Assembly: GCA_935421135.1 (NCBI GenBank)
Contig: OW285187.1
Span: 5,208,001-5,272,000 of the forward strand
DNA from: Bugulina stolonifera
Lineage: Eukaryota; Bryozoa; Gymnolaemata; Cheilostomatida; Bugulidae
Reading direction: 5' to 3'
DNA length: 64,000 bases
In this document: positions 1 through 18,624 of the stretch, piece by piece
Layout of the letters: the number at the start of each line of letters is the position of its first letter
Position numbering within the stretch: the first letter of the stretch is position 1
Notes under the pieces: generated by a model
Told to the model about the DNA's origin: nothing
Databases searched by the model: none
What the model saw: the letters and a program-made list of their open reading frames with translations, nothing else
Program-made: the position numbers and the translations under genes

Positions 1-1045
1 TGATAAAACGGCAATTGCTGCTACAAGTAAAAAAGTATACTAATGTGTTACAATTCCTAGATGGACTTGTGCATTTACTAGTCATTTAGGGCAATTTTTT
101 GCTACTTGAATGTGCATGGATAGGTTTTGGTAAAACATCCTTTTAAAAATTTCTGGAAAAATGACACTTTCTAAATTATTCTTTGGAGATAGATAGTGTA
201 AGAGAGGAGTCATGTTCTCCATAGTAGGGGTATGCAATGTACAAGGACACATTGTACAGTGCAAAAATTTACAAAAGAATGTTATGTGTGCACAGACCAA
301 AATGAAATCTTCCACATTTTTTGTTTGTTTTTGCTTATTTAATCATTATGCATAGAAGTCTGTGACCAGTTGACTTGCTTTTGATGTATAATAGACTATT
401 CAGATTTACAGTTCGGGTCCAAAATCCTCCAGAGATTCCTGCTGTAGAGGATCACATTGCTTTCATATAAACAGCCTAGTTTTTACTCAACTCACCAAGA
501 GGCATGTTAGCTTTGAGTTTACACAACTCTGTCTGTTCTCCATCTGTGCACGAAAAACCATTGGTTTGTTTCATCATTAAATAGAAGCAACAGAGTTAAC
601 GTTTATTGTACAGCATTAATAGAGTAAAATAATATTTACAGCCTAAAGAGTCATTATGTTGTTATGTAGTAATAATAATATTACTATTTGAACTGAAAAA
701 GAAGGAATTCTAAAACTCCAACAGTGATAAGAAATATCACTGCCATCTTTATACAAAAGGCATTGTTTTGTGAAACAATAACATATTTTCTATCACACTC
801 CCATACGCTACCAACATCTTCAGCATGTAATTATTGCTTCTACTAGATTTTTGTATTCTGCAGTAACAGGTTACTAGCTTAGTGTGATGTATGCATCTTG
901 CCTTCTCCCCATGTTCCTTGCAATTATGCAACATGCCGCAGAAACACAAAGGCAAAGTCAAGTCTCACATAGACTCGGACTAACTCAAGTTTCACATAGA
1001 TTCAACAGCCAAACAAGTGGAATAGAAAAGTTTTTACCAGTTATA
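1..1045. other. Non-coding 3' flank of IK/RED
   Basis: AT-rich sequence downstream of the IK gene on the minus strand. No exon, RNA gene or repeat with clear ends was recognised; short open frames here show no familiar motif. It probably holds the end of the IK 3' UTR and intergenic DNA. Confidence 0.5.
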
Positions 1046-1051
1046 TTTATT
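1046..1051 (-). promoter_or_regulatory. Putative polyadenylation signal of IK/RED
   Basis: The plus strand reads TTTATT, i.e. AATAAA on the minus strand, about 120 bases past the IK stop codon. Position and orientation fit the cleavage signal of that gene, but AATAAA is common in AT-rich DNA. Confidence 0.5.
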
Positions 1052-1170
1052 GCATAAAATCATTCACCAGTGTATGTACATGTACATCTACAACTGCCTA
1101 TAATAGCCTATATACAGTTTCTGAAAAAACAACAGGTTCTGAGAAATCTAAGCAGACAATTGAGTTAGAG

Positions 1171-4100
1171 TCAATATTTAGCACGTTTAGATGAAGAGCC
1201 ACCAGAACGTTTGGACATGAGGTTTTGTATCTGCTGCCATTCCCTGTCAAGTGCTGCCTTCTCATCTTTAGGCCCAGCTCTTCTGGTCTTTCTACCATCT
1301 GACATCTTCACTCCATACTGGAACGCTGCCCTGTGGTGACGCAAGGTAATGGAGTCAGCATACAAGTACATGAGATCAGGTGCAACAATTGATAGCACAC
1401 GTCTTACCCTATTGATAATAATATGGGAATACAAAATTGTTTTCAAACTTGCAACCAACAAAATAATGTATGATTTGGTGGAAGTTGTCTGTCCATGCTA
1501 GATAAAACACGAGATAGCACAACTCCATAAATTGGTTAAATTTTTCAATGGGTACCCTGTAAACACCATGGTCATTTATATTACATGTAATATATAGGCC
1601 TACAATTGCTTACTTTGGTAATGCTTCCTTCTTAGACATATATTCTTGATATTGTTCATCATTTTCAAAATCCCATCTGTTGACTGGACCTTTTTTATTA
1701 CCCATGTCCATCTTAGTGTAGTCAGCCTCATCATCCGAGTCGTCTATAGCATCAGCTGCCTCATCCATACTACATGTATAAATATGCTGGTTAGAGGTGC
1801 ACAATCTACACTGTACGCATGCAAGGCACATGGGTAGATAAGTTACACTACAGAATGAGTAGACAGAATTCACAATGGTTAATTATACTACAGTCTCAGC
1901 ACGCTACCATACTAACCCAGGATAACACTCTGCATAGCTGTCCACTGCTTGCTTTCTCTTACTAGCTTTGGATGTTTTAGCTGGTTTCCCCTCCTCCTTT
2001 GCCTTCTTTGCATCCATCTCATTCCACTTCTGCAGTTAACAAAATGACACTCTGTGACTATTTACATGTACATTGTCTTACTCCCATTGTGCCAGCAACT
2101 CTAAGTATAAGTTAATATCTTGTATCAACCATATCCTTCAACAGATGGTTAGCCAATCCAAAGATTGAATTTATCCTACCATGTTACTAGTCTAGTTGCA
2201 CTATGGAACAACTAATTTAGCCCATATATTGGCCCCATATACAGCAAACACCCAAGTCATGCATCAGATACACAGTGCATCCCCTACTGTTACTGTATAT
2301 CTTCCTTACCTCAGCATACTGTCTGCTAAGTCCTTTTATAAACTGACTAGTGCTCTCCTTCCTGTCCTTATCTGTAACTCTCTCTAATTCTGATCTCTCT
2401 TCTGGTTTCTCAAAGTATGAAGTGCGCTTCTTCTCATGCCTCTCCTCGCGCCCACCTCTACACAACATTGTATTAAGTACATGACTTCTATACTTTATAC
2501 ATACATAGTATTAAATACATGACAAATACTCTATACAACACTGTACAATGTATTTATACGTACAGTATATATATATATCACACACATACCTATCACGGCC
2601 CCTATCATGTCGATCTCTATCTCTATCCCTGTGGTCACTCCTATGTCTGTCTGAAGAATGTTTGTATTTATCTCCCCTGTCCCTATCTGACCTGTCCCGA
2701 TTTCTGTCACTCGATGAGTGTGAACTGTATTTCTCTCCAAATATGCTACAAACATACAGAGACTGTTGAAATATCCAACATGAGATCTCGCAGAGCCGAA
2801 TGAATGTCAACGATCAAGATTTTAAAAATAATTTACAAGCATCTCCTGAATGGTATATCAAGACAAAGAAACAAATGAACACCGAAAGCAATTCCACCTG
2901 CTACTACTCCAGAATATTGGGATATTGCGACACTTGCACATTAACGTCTGCTAACCTCGATATAAATCTGATAAAAGGATATTTATTTGACAAGACATTA
3001 TGTGATAATACAGGGTAATACAGGGTATTACACTCATTACTCTATATATATGAGAGATGAGTTATAGGAAGGCCAATTTTAAAACACAGGCTACATTTAT
3101 CCCTACAGACTCGCCTGGTTCAAGAAGTCTAGCACTAGATACTTACTCTACGTCATCTCTGGGTTTAACAAGCTCCTTTGGTGCTACTTCATTTGCTTTC
3201 TCTGCAAACATATTATACACGTAGTATAACAACATGACACCAGTGTAAAGTTCAGCTGGTATGACCGATATTATTTTCATCTACCACAATGCCATCTATA
3301 GTCAATATGAAACATACACATGACTGTATCTACATGTAGCTACTAGCATCTAACGATAATCCCAGATCACACTGAGTTCATTATAGAACAAGGGATGTCG
3401 TGATCTATTGATTATCTTGAGAATGATCTCTCGAGGCAAACTGAATATACAAACCCACCTTTTTCTTTCCTCTTTTTCTTGTCTCTCCGACCTTGACGTA
3501 GGTAGGAGAGAATCTGTGTTAGTTTATTGATGACGATATCATTAGTGGTGAGCGTGGTGGTCTCCGGTAGAGAGGGACAGTCTGCCTGTTAGGTAAATAC
3601 AATATACATAGTCACACATGTGTACTGTGTAGGCCTACATGTATACAAGTATGTCTATTTATTAACAGTAGAAATGTAATTCTATAGATCTACCATGAAT
3701 GTTACATGACGGCAGTGAGCAAAGCTTATGATTCAGCGAATTAGCCTGTGTCCCTTGCTACTCGAGGTGGGAGTATAGAATATTTGAGCCTATTGACCTT
3801 TGACCTGATAGCTGTTGTAGGTATATCACTTTCTGGATAGTCATCCTCTAAGTCTACCACATAAGCCATTCTCCCAGGTGCAAACATATCATTCTTCTGG
3901 GGCAACTTGTTCTTAAACAGTACTCTGTATACGTTCTTTGCTACAATGAAGAGATACGATCAAAATGTTTGCTGAAGGTTCAACTAAAGCACCATTATCT
4001 TAACGTATTTCAATTCTGCCGACATATTATTATTATATCACTATTAGCATCGGTTCCATAACAACAGTGAAAGATAGTTCCCAAAACGCTGGAAATAATT

Positions 4101-6032
4101 TAAAGTTATCTTCTTCTTGTTTGATGTTATTATTATACATGCATTACCTCAAAGTAAAACTTTTCTAGTATTTCCAAATATCCATCTCCTTATACGATGG
4201 TCGACTATCACAGAAATAATTCGCTAACTTGCAGCCGTCCTCTCTTTTGTTTGGTGTAAATTATTGTTTCCAACTATTATTACATGATTATTCAAAAGGT
4301 ATAGGAAATAAGCTTAAATATTGATATTTTAAGGAGTCCCTTACCTAATCTACCTTTGATTTCGGCTTCCTCTCCCTCATCTTCATCTCTGTAAAACAAT
4401 ATAATCATGCTATTACTAACAACTACCTAAACAGTACCTAAGCATTTGAATACAACTGTATGTTTTGGAAGATTTCCGGTAAATAACAAGTTATACTGCA
4501 TATGCACATATACAATGTAGGCCTATGCGTATATGATTACAATTCTAATATAACGACTTAAAGCACCCTATTAAACAGATATACAAGTAAACATACAGTT
4601 CCACATCCTCTGGGTTCTCAATAGCAGCCTCCAGATCCTCATCATGTGTCTCCTTGCTGGTTATCTCAGCCCTGACCTTGTCGAGGAGGGCGTAGTCGAG
4701 CCCTTTCACCAAGTGAGTGTGCTCCATGTCACCTCCCAAGAACTTAGACTCCTCTATTATTTTTTTCCTTTTCTCTGCCTGACTTGATCCTCTAAAACAA
4801 AACACATTTACTAGGAAAGAGTCTACAAGTTAATGACTGTGATACTAACACCTATAATTTAGGTTCTGGACACGCACCCCTGTGGCACAGCAACAGCAAA
4901 TCAATGCTACAGAAGTCACAATAATAGTGCTATTTACTGCACTCAAATATGGGCAAGATGGTTTACATTCCCTGAACCCAGTTAGTTTGGAAGGTGCAGA
5001 GAAGTTACGGAATATTACGGAATATGTCCCGGTGTCAATGGAAATTTCTGAGCATGGCAAAATTACTGAGCTTGCAGTGAAAATGGTGACACTCCCAACC
5101 CAATTGCCCCAACCACTAATCAAGGAGCTGAAGCTATTTTGAATTTAATATTGAAAGCGCAGAAATTTCGCTTGACACCGGGTCACCAGACAGCCAGCTA
5201 TAGGTCTGTAGTTAACATAGACTATATTCTTACACTTTAAGTTCAGGAGCGACAGCTCTGTAGTCAGCGGTAGTACTGCTTGCCTCGTTAGGATCCTCAT
5301 TGGCTTTACCATCTCTCCTCTCCTTAGCTCTGTCTCTGTACTTACTGTCCAACTCTTTTCTCTTCTCATCCTCCATCTTCTTTAACTTTGCATAATACCT
5401 ATAAGCATAGCGCCATTGCTTATCTAACATACGTACATGTAATCCTGATGAAATTCATCACTCATTGAAACAGTAGTAAGCCTAAGTGTAATGATGTAAA
5501 AAGTGGAGGGCTTATATCATACTTGTTAGTAGCATAATACTATTAAGCAACCATTAGTTGACGTAATACAATGAGGCTATTTATACGTTTAATACATACA
5601 ATTTTTTCTTCTTTCTCTCATCAGCAGTTGATTTCTGGTTTTCATCTTCAGTTACTGACCTAGAAATGCAATGGTATACCAGGTTGCAGAATTATCCCTT
5701 TAGCATCAAGATAAGTTGACAATGTTTCACTCGAACACAGGTAATAGATTGAAATCAACAACAATTGATATGTGCATACAAATAAACTCAATGCATAAAA
5801 ATATGCGCTTTAAAAATGCCTTTAAAATAAGCCTAGCAGGCACATAATGAATAAGCAGCGAGATAAATCATGCTCACGTTTGCTTTTGATAAACTTTAGA
5901 TGATTGAGTGGAACCTCCAACCCGAGGGGTCATCATCAGCTTCCTAAAGTCATCATTGGTCAATGGCTGACCATCGTCCTGTGAAGTCTGATGAGTATAG
6001 TTGGAAGGTGGCACAGGATTAGAGAACTCCAT
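1171..6032 (-). CDS. IK: Protein RED / IK factor (spliceosomal protein), 13 coding exons
   Basis: Coding exons on the minus strand, from the start: 5878-6032, 5600-5659, 5234-5398, 4597-4791, 4345-4388, 3798-3940, 3459-3585, 3147-3201, 2590-2745, 2310-2457, 1917-2029, 1614-1769, 1171-1330. All junctions are GT/AG, phases agree, and the sum is 1677 nt (558 residues plus stop), close to the roughly 557 residues of human RED. Visible landmarks: LTNDDFRKLMMTPR near the N-terminus, KYRDRAKERRDG, then ESKFLGGDMEHTHLVKGL (about residues 141-160), GRMAYVVDL, IRSKADCP, an Arg-Asp-rich repeat stretch (about 315-367), HEKKRTSYFEKP, AECYP, KMDMGNKKGPVNRWDF, and a C-terminus ending KRAKY. RED is a component of the activated spliceosome and binds SMU1; that role is known from the family. 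No frameshift or lost block is seen. Head-to-head with MORN1. Confidence 0.95.
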
Positions 6033-6682
6033 TTCTACTAATTATCATATGAAAGAGTAATCATTATTTCATTGAGCTACAAAGTGTGAAATATAACAAA
6101 ATGGAAAATTAGACTTGTAACTCCTGCCAGACTTGAGCTACCCAAAGCCAGATGACATGTCAATTTAATGTGTTACTTCTACTTAACTTCTACGTAATTA
6201 TTTTATGTCATAATATTTGTTTTCAACCTTAAAACTGATTTTAAGCTGGGTCACACTGAACTCCGATTAACAAACCCAAGCTACACGTATGTGAATACAA
6301 CAACTCAGCTGTACTCAGTCAGTTTCTGCAGCAAAGCAATCTAACTGAACTTGAAGGTAAAAGTAATTACTATTCAGTTCTATTTATCTATTTATCCCTG
6401 GTTATTTCTGCAGTTTCTATTTTGTGCTTTGCTACTTACAATGTATATATACCCAACCATGAATTACTGCATTGATTAACTAAACGTAAATATTTAACCA
6501 TACAATTACCATAACAGATAACGTTGCTATTACTCTACTGTTACTCAATCCATTATGTTATTCCATCGTGATCGTTACAAAATAAAAACTATAATCAATC
6601 ATTTAACAGCTTCAGAACGCAGGAGCTAAAATGAAAACAATATTACCGATAATAATAATAACTATGGCGAAGAACAATAAAC
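6033..6682. promoter_or_regulatory. Upstream region of IK, half of a divergent promoter interval
   Basis: Non-coding interval between the IK start codon and the hAT-type insertion. With 8240-8604 it makes about 1 kb that would separate the IK and MORN1 start codons if the insertion were removed. No TATA box or named operator is convincing; the promoter role is inferred from gene layout only. Confidence 0.4.
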
Positions 6683-8239
6683 CAGAGTTGGGTCCAAGTC
6701 GACTTGCAAGTCAACAAGTCATGTCATTTCTAAAATTTTGGAGGCAAGTCAAGTCCAAGTAAAGTCAGTGCTGCTTCAAGTCAAGTCAAGTCAGCCGTCA
6801 TGCAAGTCACAATTCAAGTCAAGTCGACTTGTCTACTTGCAAGTTGAAATGCAAGTCAAGTGGGAGACAACTTCAAAAATTTTACATTGTCCAAAACATC
6901 ACATTTTCTTTTAAGAGACATTCCAATACATGCAAAACCATGTCAAGGTGTAGCTTGGCATGCATGTTGTTATACAATTATAGCAACTAGCCTATTATGT
7001 GTGGTCATATTGGCACTACGGCTGAGTCTGTACAAAATTCTTATCCTCCATATGAATGATATTGTGGTGAAACAGCCTGCCTGGACACAAACTGAGTTCT
7101 TACTCTTTTTGTATATTGACATTAACATTGACATTATTATCCATGTTATCCATATTATTCATGTTATCCATATTCATTCATGCATGATGTCTTACCTTAT
7201 GCAATTATACTCATGCGTGTTATACCACTTATATCCAATCAACGTATATTGTGTGCCTTACTATTATAACCTGTCAATCAGACTATTGGAATTACAACTG
7301 TATTACAACTTGGTTCTTCCGATATACTGTTAGCAATTACCTTCTCTTGTCTGATTATATTAAATAGAGTCTTTTGCCATATATTATAAGTATCACTTGT
7401 GGCCGATGCTATGGATTAGGCTCATAATTATATATCTTATGCTTCACACTATTGTAAGCATTTTTTGTGCCAAGTCCGACCCTTTTTATGGCCGACGTCG
7501 GACGGAACCATCCATGTTGTTGCATCAGTTCCGGACCCGATACCTTATCGGCCTCTTTTGGCCGGAAATAGATATAGTATAAAAGGCAGTAGGCCTACAT
7601 TATCTGTATCAAATCAGTTGTTGATTGCGCTCTAATAAAACAACATCACCTAACTCTAACTCAAACCTATAGAGGCTTTCTCTTGTGGGCGGGTAACTCT
7701 ACCGGCGGATCCATAGATCCATACGGCTCGAGTTCATCCCCATCCTCGTTTAAGCATATCTCTACACCACTTCTACGACTTAGGTCGATCCCGGATTCTA
7801 TATGAATCTAGCGTTGGGCTTAAGATCCTAGAATACCAGATCTTTCATTGCACTCCTCTGAAGTATAAAGTCTACAAGACCTACGTCGGTCCTGAGCTCT
7901 CTAATGAGACTGAGTCTCGGCATCGGCCTACGTCTGATACATATCAACAAGAGCACATATAATAACTGTTCACTCTTTATGTAATGAGCAGAAGGTTACT
8001 TGGTCGGCCTCTACCACCTTCCAAGCCCTTCCCATACTAACGGTCTATCGGCCCTCGTATGTAAACACACTCAAAAACATTACAATATTTATATTAATAT
8101 TGACTTGGTAGAAACCAAGTCAAAGTCACAAATCATTCATGTGTCCAAGTCAAGTCAACATGTTGGCAATTCCAAGTCAAGTTGACTTGTGACTTGACTT
8201 GGCAAGTCAATTCAATCTATGACTTGGGACCCAGCTCTG
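6683..8239. mobile_element. hAT-type non-autonomous element with CAAGTC-rich ends
   Basis: The left end reads CAGAGTTGGGTCCAAGTC and the right end is its inverted counterpart (CAGAGCTGGGTCCCAAGTC on the opposite strand). It is flanked by CAATAAAC (6675-6682) and CAATAAAT (8240-8247), a 7/8 match consistent with the 8-bp target duplication of hAT transposons. The outer 200 bases or so at each end are packed with CAAGTC/GACTTG hexamers, a likely transposase-binding array. No transposase was found inside; open frames there lack ATG starts or known motifs. The centre holds LTR-like sequence. The 1557-bp length suits a MITE enlarged by a later insertion. Confidence 0.8.
7400..8000 (+). mobile_element. 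LTR-like segment inside the hAT element (ends unresolved)
   Basis: A GC-richer stretch with the control layout of a retroviral-type LTR: TATA box TATAAAA at 7578-7584 and AATAAA at 7634-7639, about 55 bases apart. Upstream of the TATA box is CCATGTTGTTGC followed by TTCCGG among GGCCGA words, also found in the LTRs at 59349 and 62199 read on their own sense strand. This suggests a diverged solo LTR of a related family. Exact TG...CA ends and a target duplication were not found, so the limits are approximate. Confidence 0.5.
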
Positions 8240-8604
8240 CAATAAATAAACTTGATTGATAGCAGTGTAGCCTACAGTGATTACGGACGCCTTTGAAAAA
8301 ATTATTCTATTCTAACCGGAAATATTATGATTCCTGAGAGCAAAGATGGCTAGCGAAATTATGTCTTGCTTTAGTAAACTAGTAATTCACAATCATGTGC
8401 TGAAGAATATTTTAAAACATAAATTCAATAACAAACTGTAATTTTGTAGCTGCTAAAAACTGGATTCAATATTTATACTGTTCGTACGGCTATACGACTG
8501 TGATAGGAAAGGTGGTTTTTCACATTAAATCAAGAGTTATCTCCTCTATGCGTGAATCTTTGTAGAATATTGAATAATCACACTCATGGTAACCTATAAA
8601 CAAC
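8240..8604 (+). promoter_or_regulatory. Upstream region and 5' UTR of MORN1
   Basis: Short non-coding stretch between the hAT element and the MORN1 start. An earlier ATG at 8586 opens a frame that stops after 14 codons, so 8605 is preferred. No core promoter motif was identified. Confidence 0.35.
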
Positions 8605-14928
<6,324 letters not shown>

Positions 14929-17900
14929 TTGAACCAAAGTTGCCAAGAACAGAATTCCACTTCCTGTGTCGTAGCATGACAATATCGTCGAGATTTTATA
15001 ATATTCTGAAGATAAATTTAAAAGACTTTTTATCAATATTAATCAAAATTTGTTTTAAATAGAAAGAAAACTTTAAATAAAATGGTAAAGAATATGAAAG
15101 CTTATTGGCTGATGGGCTATTGAGACATCAAAACAGTATCTATCAAGCTACCTTCATGCTCAATGATTTTAAAAAATAGCCAGGCGAGATAGAGTATAGA
15201 GCTAAGTTAAAATGGTCTTGAGATCTCATGGGAGCACCGAGATGGGTGCATAAACGAGGCTTTAGTAGTGAGAGTATTGCAATAGGCCATGGCATAGCAC
15301 AGCCCATCTTGTTAGTGATGTAGTTGTATTCTAATCCCACACAAATGGACACATACTGAATGCATAGACTGCTAGCCAACTCCTTCTTTGCAATACAAAT
15401 GTACATGTACATGTGTTTAGCGCCAGCTATGAGTTCAGGATATGCAAAGTTGAGTTCCATTAGACTTTTTAGCTTGTATCTCTCTTGGCACTTTGCTGTT
15501 CTGTACAGATATTGATAGTAAAATGGTGACAGTAACCATCTTGTGCTGTCCATGTTCTACATGCATGCCAGCACAATTCTTAACATTAATACATTATATC
15601 ATTGTGTTGCACACTATCTAGGCTAGTTAGTGTGTCTAAAAAGAAGGAATGGTAAGGATCTAACACTAGCATTAGCCTTAGCACTAGAAAACAATCCTGT
15701 AAAGTTTGGTGCTCAATAATTCAGATATAGATTGGAGTTGTCTTATATTTCTATCACTTACCTTACCAGCCTAGCTATCCATATTGTCTTGGACTGCCCT
15801 GGCTCTCCTACAGTCTGAGTTCCCTGAATTTCACATATAAATGGATTCAATCTTGAGCTATATTCCGCCAAGAAATGCACAGGCACAAAAGGGTATTCAT
15901 TTTACAAATCTAGTCCTACTCAAGGTCTGCTGCCACAGCTGCTCTGTATTACAGTATTGCAGGTTCAAACCCCACCTTACTTCTTCTGTAAGAGCTGGGG
16001 TCTTTCATTCAACTAGCCCACTCTATGTGCAGCACACTACTGCCCTAAGTACACAAAGTGTGGCATCTAAAAGACAAATTAAGTCCACTCTGGACCTATT
16101 TCTTCTCTTCCTATCTCTTCTTCCTACTTCTCTATTGTAAGCTGCCACAATCTGTGCTACACTTGTCTTATTGGCAATGATAGTAAGATGCATGTAGTAA
16201 GCTTTTGTCACACAGTCTTTGTTGTCATAGTTACAAGTATATACAAACATCAATATTATTATCTTACTTATAATATTTTTAGTGATCAACTGGACAAGGT
16301 ATGCAATGTTCAAGTATATTTTTATGCCAAAAACATTATCAGTATTTGATGTTGATTTCGGTTTCAAGAAATTTTCATAAGTTATCATGAGGCTTGCGAA
16401 ATTCAACTCCCAATTGTTATTCGTTTTGTAAATCTCAAAATATTAGTTTGATATTTAAAATTATATTAATATAATATATTTCTTGTTATCACTATTAGTT
16501 GGTTTCAGACGGTCTGCAGCCATTTATCATTGGCAAAGTACATTTGTAGATGTATTCAAATATTATTAGTTAGACTCGGACATGTAAATAGTTGTGTCCC
16601 TTATAGGGCATACTCATAGTGCTTTTTGTGCTATTTTTGTTCTAAATGCCCAGCATGACTATGTTACCTCAATGTAATTTAGCAGTATGTCAGTTCATAA
16701 CAGACCTAAACATCAGTCTTATCCTGTCTTCAGTGAGGTAAGCACTCATAAGCTACTGTTTTAAATAAGAGTTGTCCTCTCACACCGTGCTTCACTTTCT
16801 ATAAAAGTTAAACAAATTGAGATAGGACAACATCTTGTTATGATAAGTAGCTTGCAGGTGCTCATTTGGAATGTAAACCCTTTAACTAATTTAGTTTTTA
16901 TCTGTTAAATCAAAATATTTTATGCAAATTTGTAATACTTACATGTATATGTTGAGATTTTTAATACTTTCTTAGAGATTTTGTACATGTACATGTAAGT
17001 GTTGCAAACTTAATTGTAAATTTTAGGAATACTATTTTAATTGCAACTGTCTATTTCATGATTTGATAACTTTTGCTGCCATGAATAAATGTAATACTTG
17101 TATGTGCCTATTGTAGATGGGACACTAGTAAGCATATTGCTGCCACCATAGCAATGCACAGAGAAGACACATTCAACAGAGAAACCAGCCAGTTCTCAGA
17201 GACATAATGTACTGCAGAGAATATGCACACATATTCTCGTTGAACTATAGTAAATCCAGTGAATTTCCGTAACTCTGTTTTAGTCGATTTGTGTAAGTCT
17301 ACTACACCACTTGTTACTATCAAGATCCAAGGACTACCTATTTCTGATTTTTATTAGAACTACATACACTGTATTATATTTATTAGTTGATTGTATGAAA
17401 TGGTGAAGAATTTTTTGTCCTACAAAAATAAAATGTCAATTTGTTCATAAATAAAATGTGTTATGTCGGATTGAATACTTTAGGTCTGCACTGTTTGAAG
17501 ACAACCAGATTGATTTGGGATGTACATTGCAGTTAATAGAAATTTCGGAGGAAATTTAGATAGGTACACTGTGCATTTCACATAGAGCAGTTGTCTTCTC
17601 CAATATGCATGAATAAACCCAACCACCAACAAAGATCTATGTTTACACTGTAAATGAATTTATATAATAATGTAGGCCTACCTATTTGCTCCTTTATCAA
17701 ACATGTTAGCATTCTAGTTTGGGGCCCAGGCTAGTTATGTGAGTTATTGGGTTCAAAATCATCTTTTTGTATGTAGCATTGTTAAGGGGCATAATTAAGC
17801 GGCAAGCCTACTACTATTATATAATGAGTAGTAACATATTAACATACTGCCTATCTACCTTTGTAATGCCAGTGGGTCGTTGGTCAGCATTGATTTTGTT

Positions 17901-18624
17901 TTACAATTATTGTGAAACTGATATAGCTAGTCTTTTAAGCAAACACAGTGAGCCTATAATATCACTTGTTACTACACAACAATAGTGTTATAGGCAGATG
18001 CCGAGTCACATAATATTCAGTGGAGCAATATAATACCATGTGCTCCATACGAGCGGATGAGAATTAAGTGCGCCACATTAAAGTGCATAGCAACAGCTAT
18101 TAACTTTATACCAGTTGAATGTGACAGCTCAAGTATGGCAGTTGGTAAGTCTATACCATTCCATAACAAGTTCATAGCCATAATATTGTATGCAGTTACC
18201 TTAGTGCCATCAAAATGATAGTTTAGAATGATTTGAGTATCATCAAGTTAATAGTTTCATATGAGAGTAAAAATACTGCTAACTTCACTTGTTTTATCGG
18301 AACCTTTGAAGGAATTAAGAGGTTTACATGGCTGTTTACTTTAAAAACAGTTTGGGTGGTAGTGAATACATAGAATAACTTTAGTATACTAACTAACCTC
18401 TCCACTACATAACTATGTGTTATGTAATAATATTATCTTAGTGTAATGCTGACAATGGTTTACTTTTCGTAGTTGATTTAAAAATATTTCTGTGTGCTTA
18501 AATTGACTTGGTTTGATTTTTGTGATACAATGAGACGAAGGCATTTATTATAGCATTTAAGACTAAATGAAGCACTGCTTACGTCGCTTGATAGTATACA
18601 CAGTTGTCGTTGTAGTGTGTTAAC
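14929..18624. other. Intergenic stretch between MORN1 and THEG-like gene
   Basis: AT-rich DNA with no recognised gene. The longest open frame (15143-15553, minus, 136 codons) has no known motif and no supporting splice context. A short tRNA-T-arm-like word near 15960 lacks the rest of a tRNA. It may contain the MORN1 3' UTR or an extra terminal exon near 15620. Confidence 0.5.

Noticed and set aside
2519..2803. Plus-strand frames overlapping IK exon 9
   Set aside because: They are the antisense of the Arg-Asp repeat exon and its introns.
6860..7333. 157-codon plus-strand open frame inside the hAT element
   Set aside because: Starts with GTG rather than ATG and has low-complexity Ile/His-rich translation from repeated CATGTTATCC-like words.
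15143..15553. 136-codon minus-strand open frame
   Set aside because: No recognised motif, no exon context, composition like surrounding intergenic DNA; length is possible by chance in a 3.7-kb gap.
15950..15985. tRNA-like B box (GGTTCAAACCCC)
   Set aside because: No matching A box, acceptor stem or anticodon arm could be folded around it; at most a tRNA-derived SINE trace.
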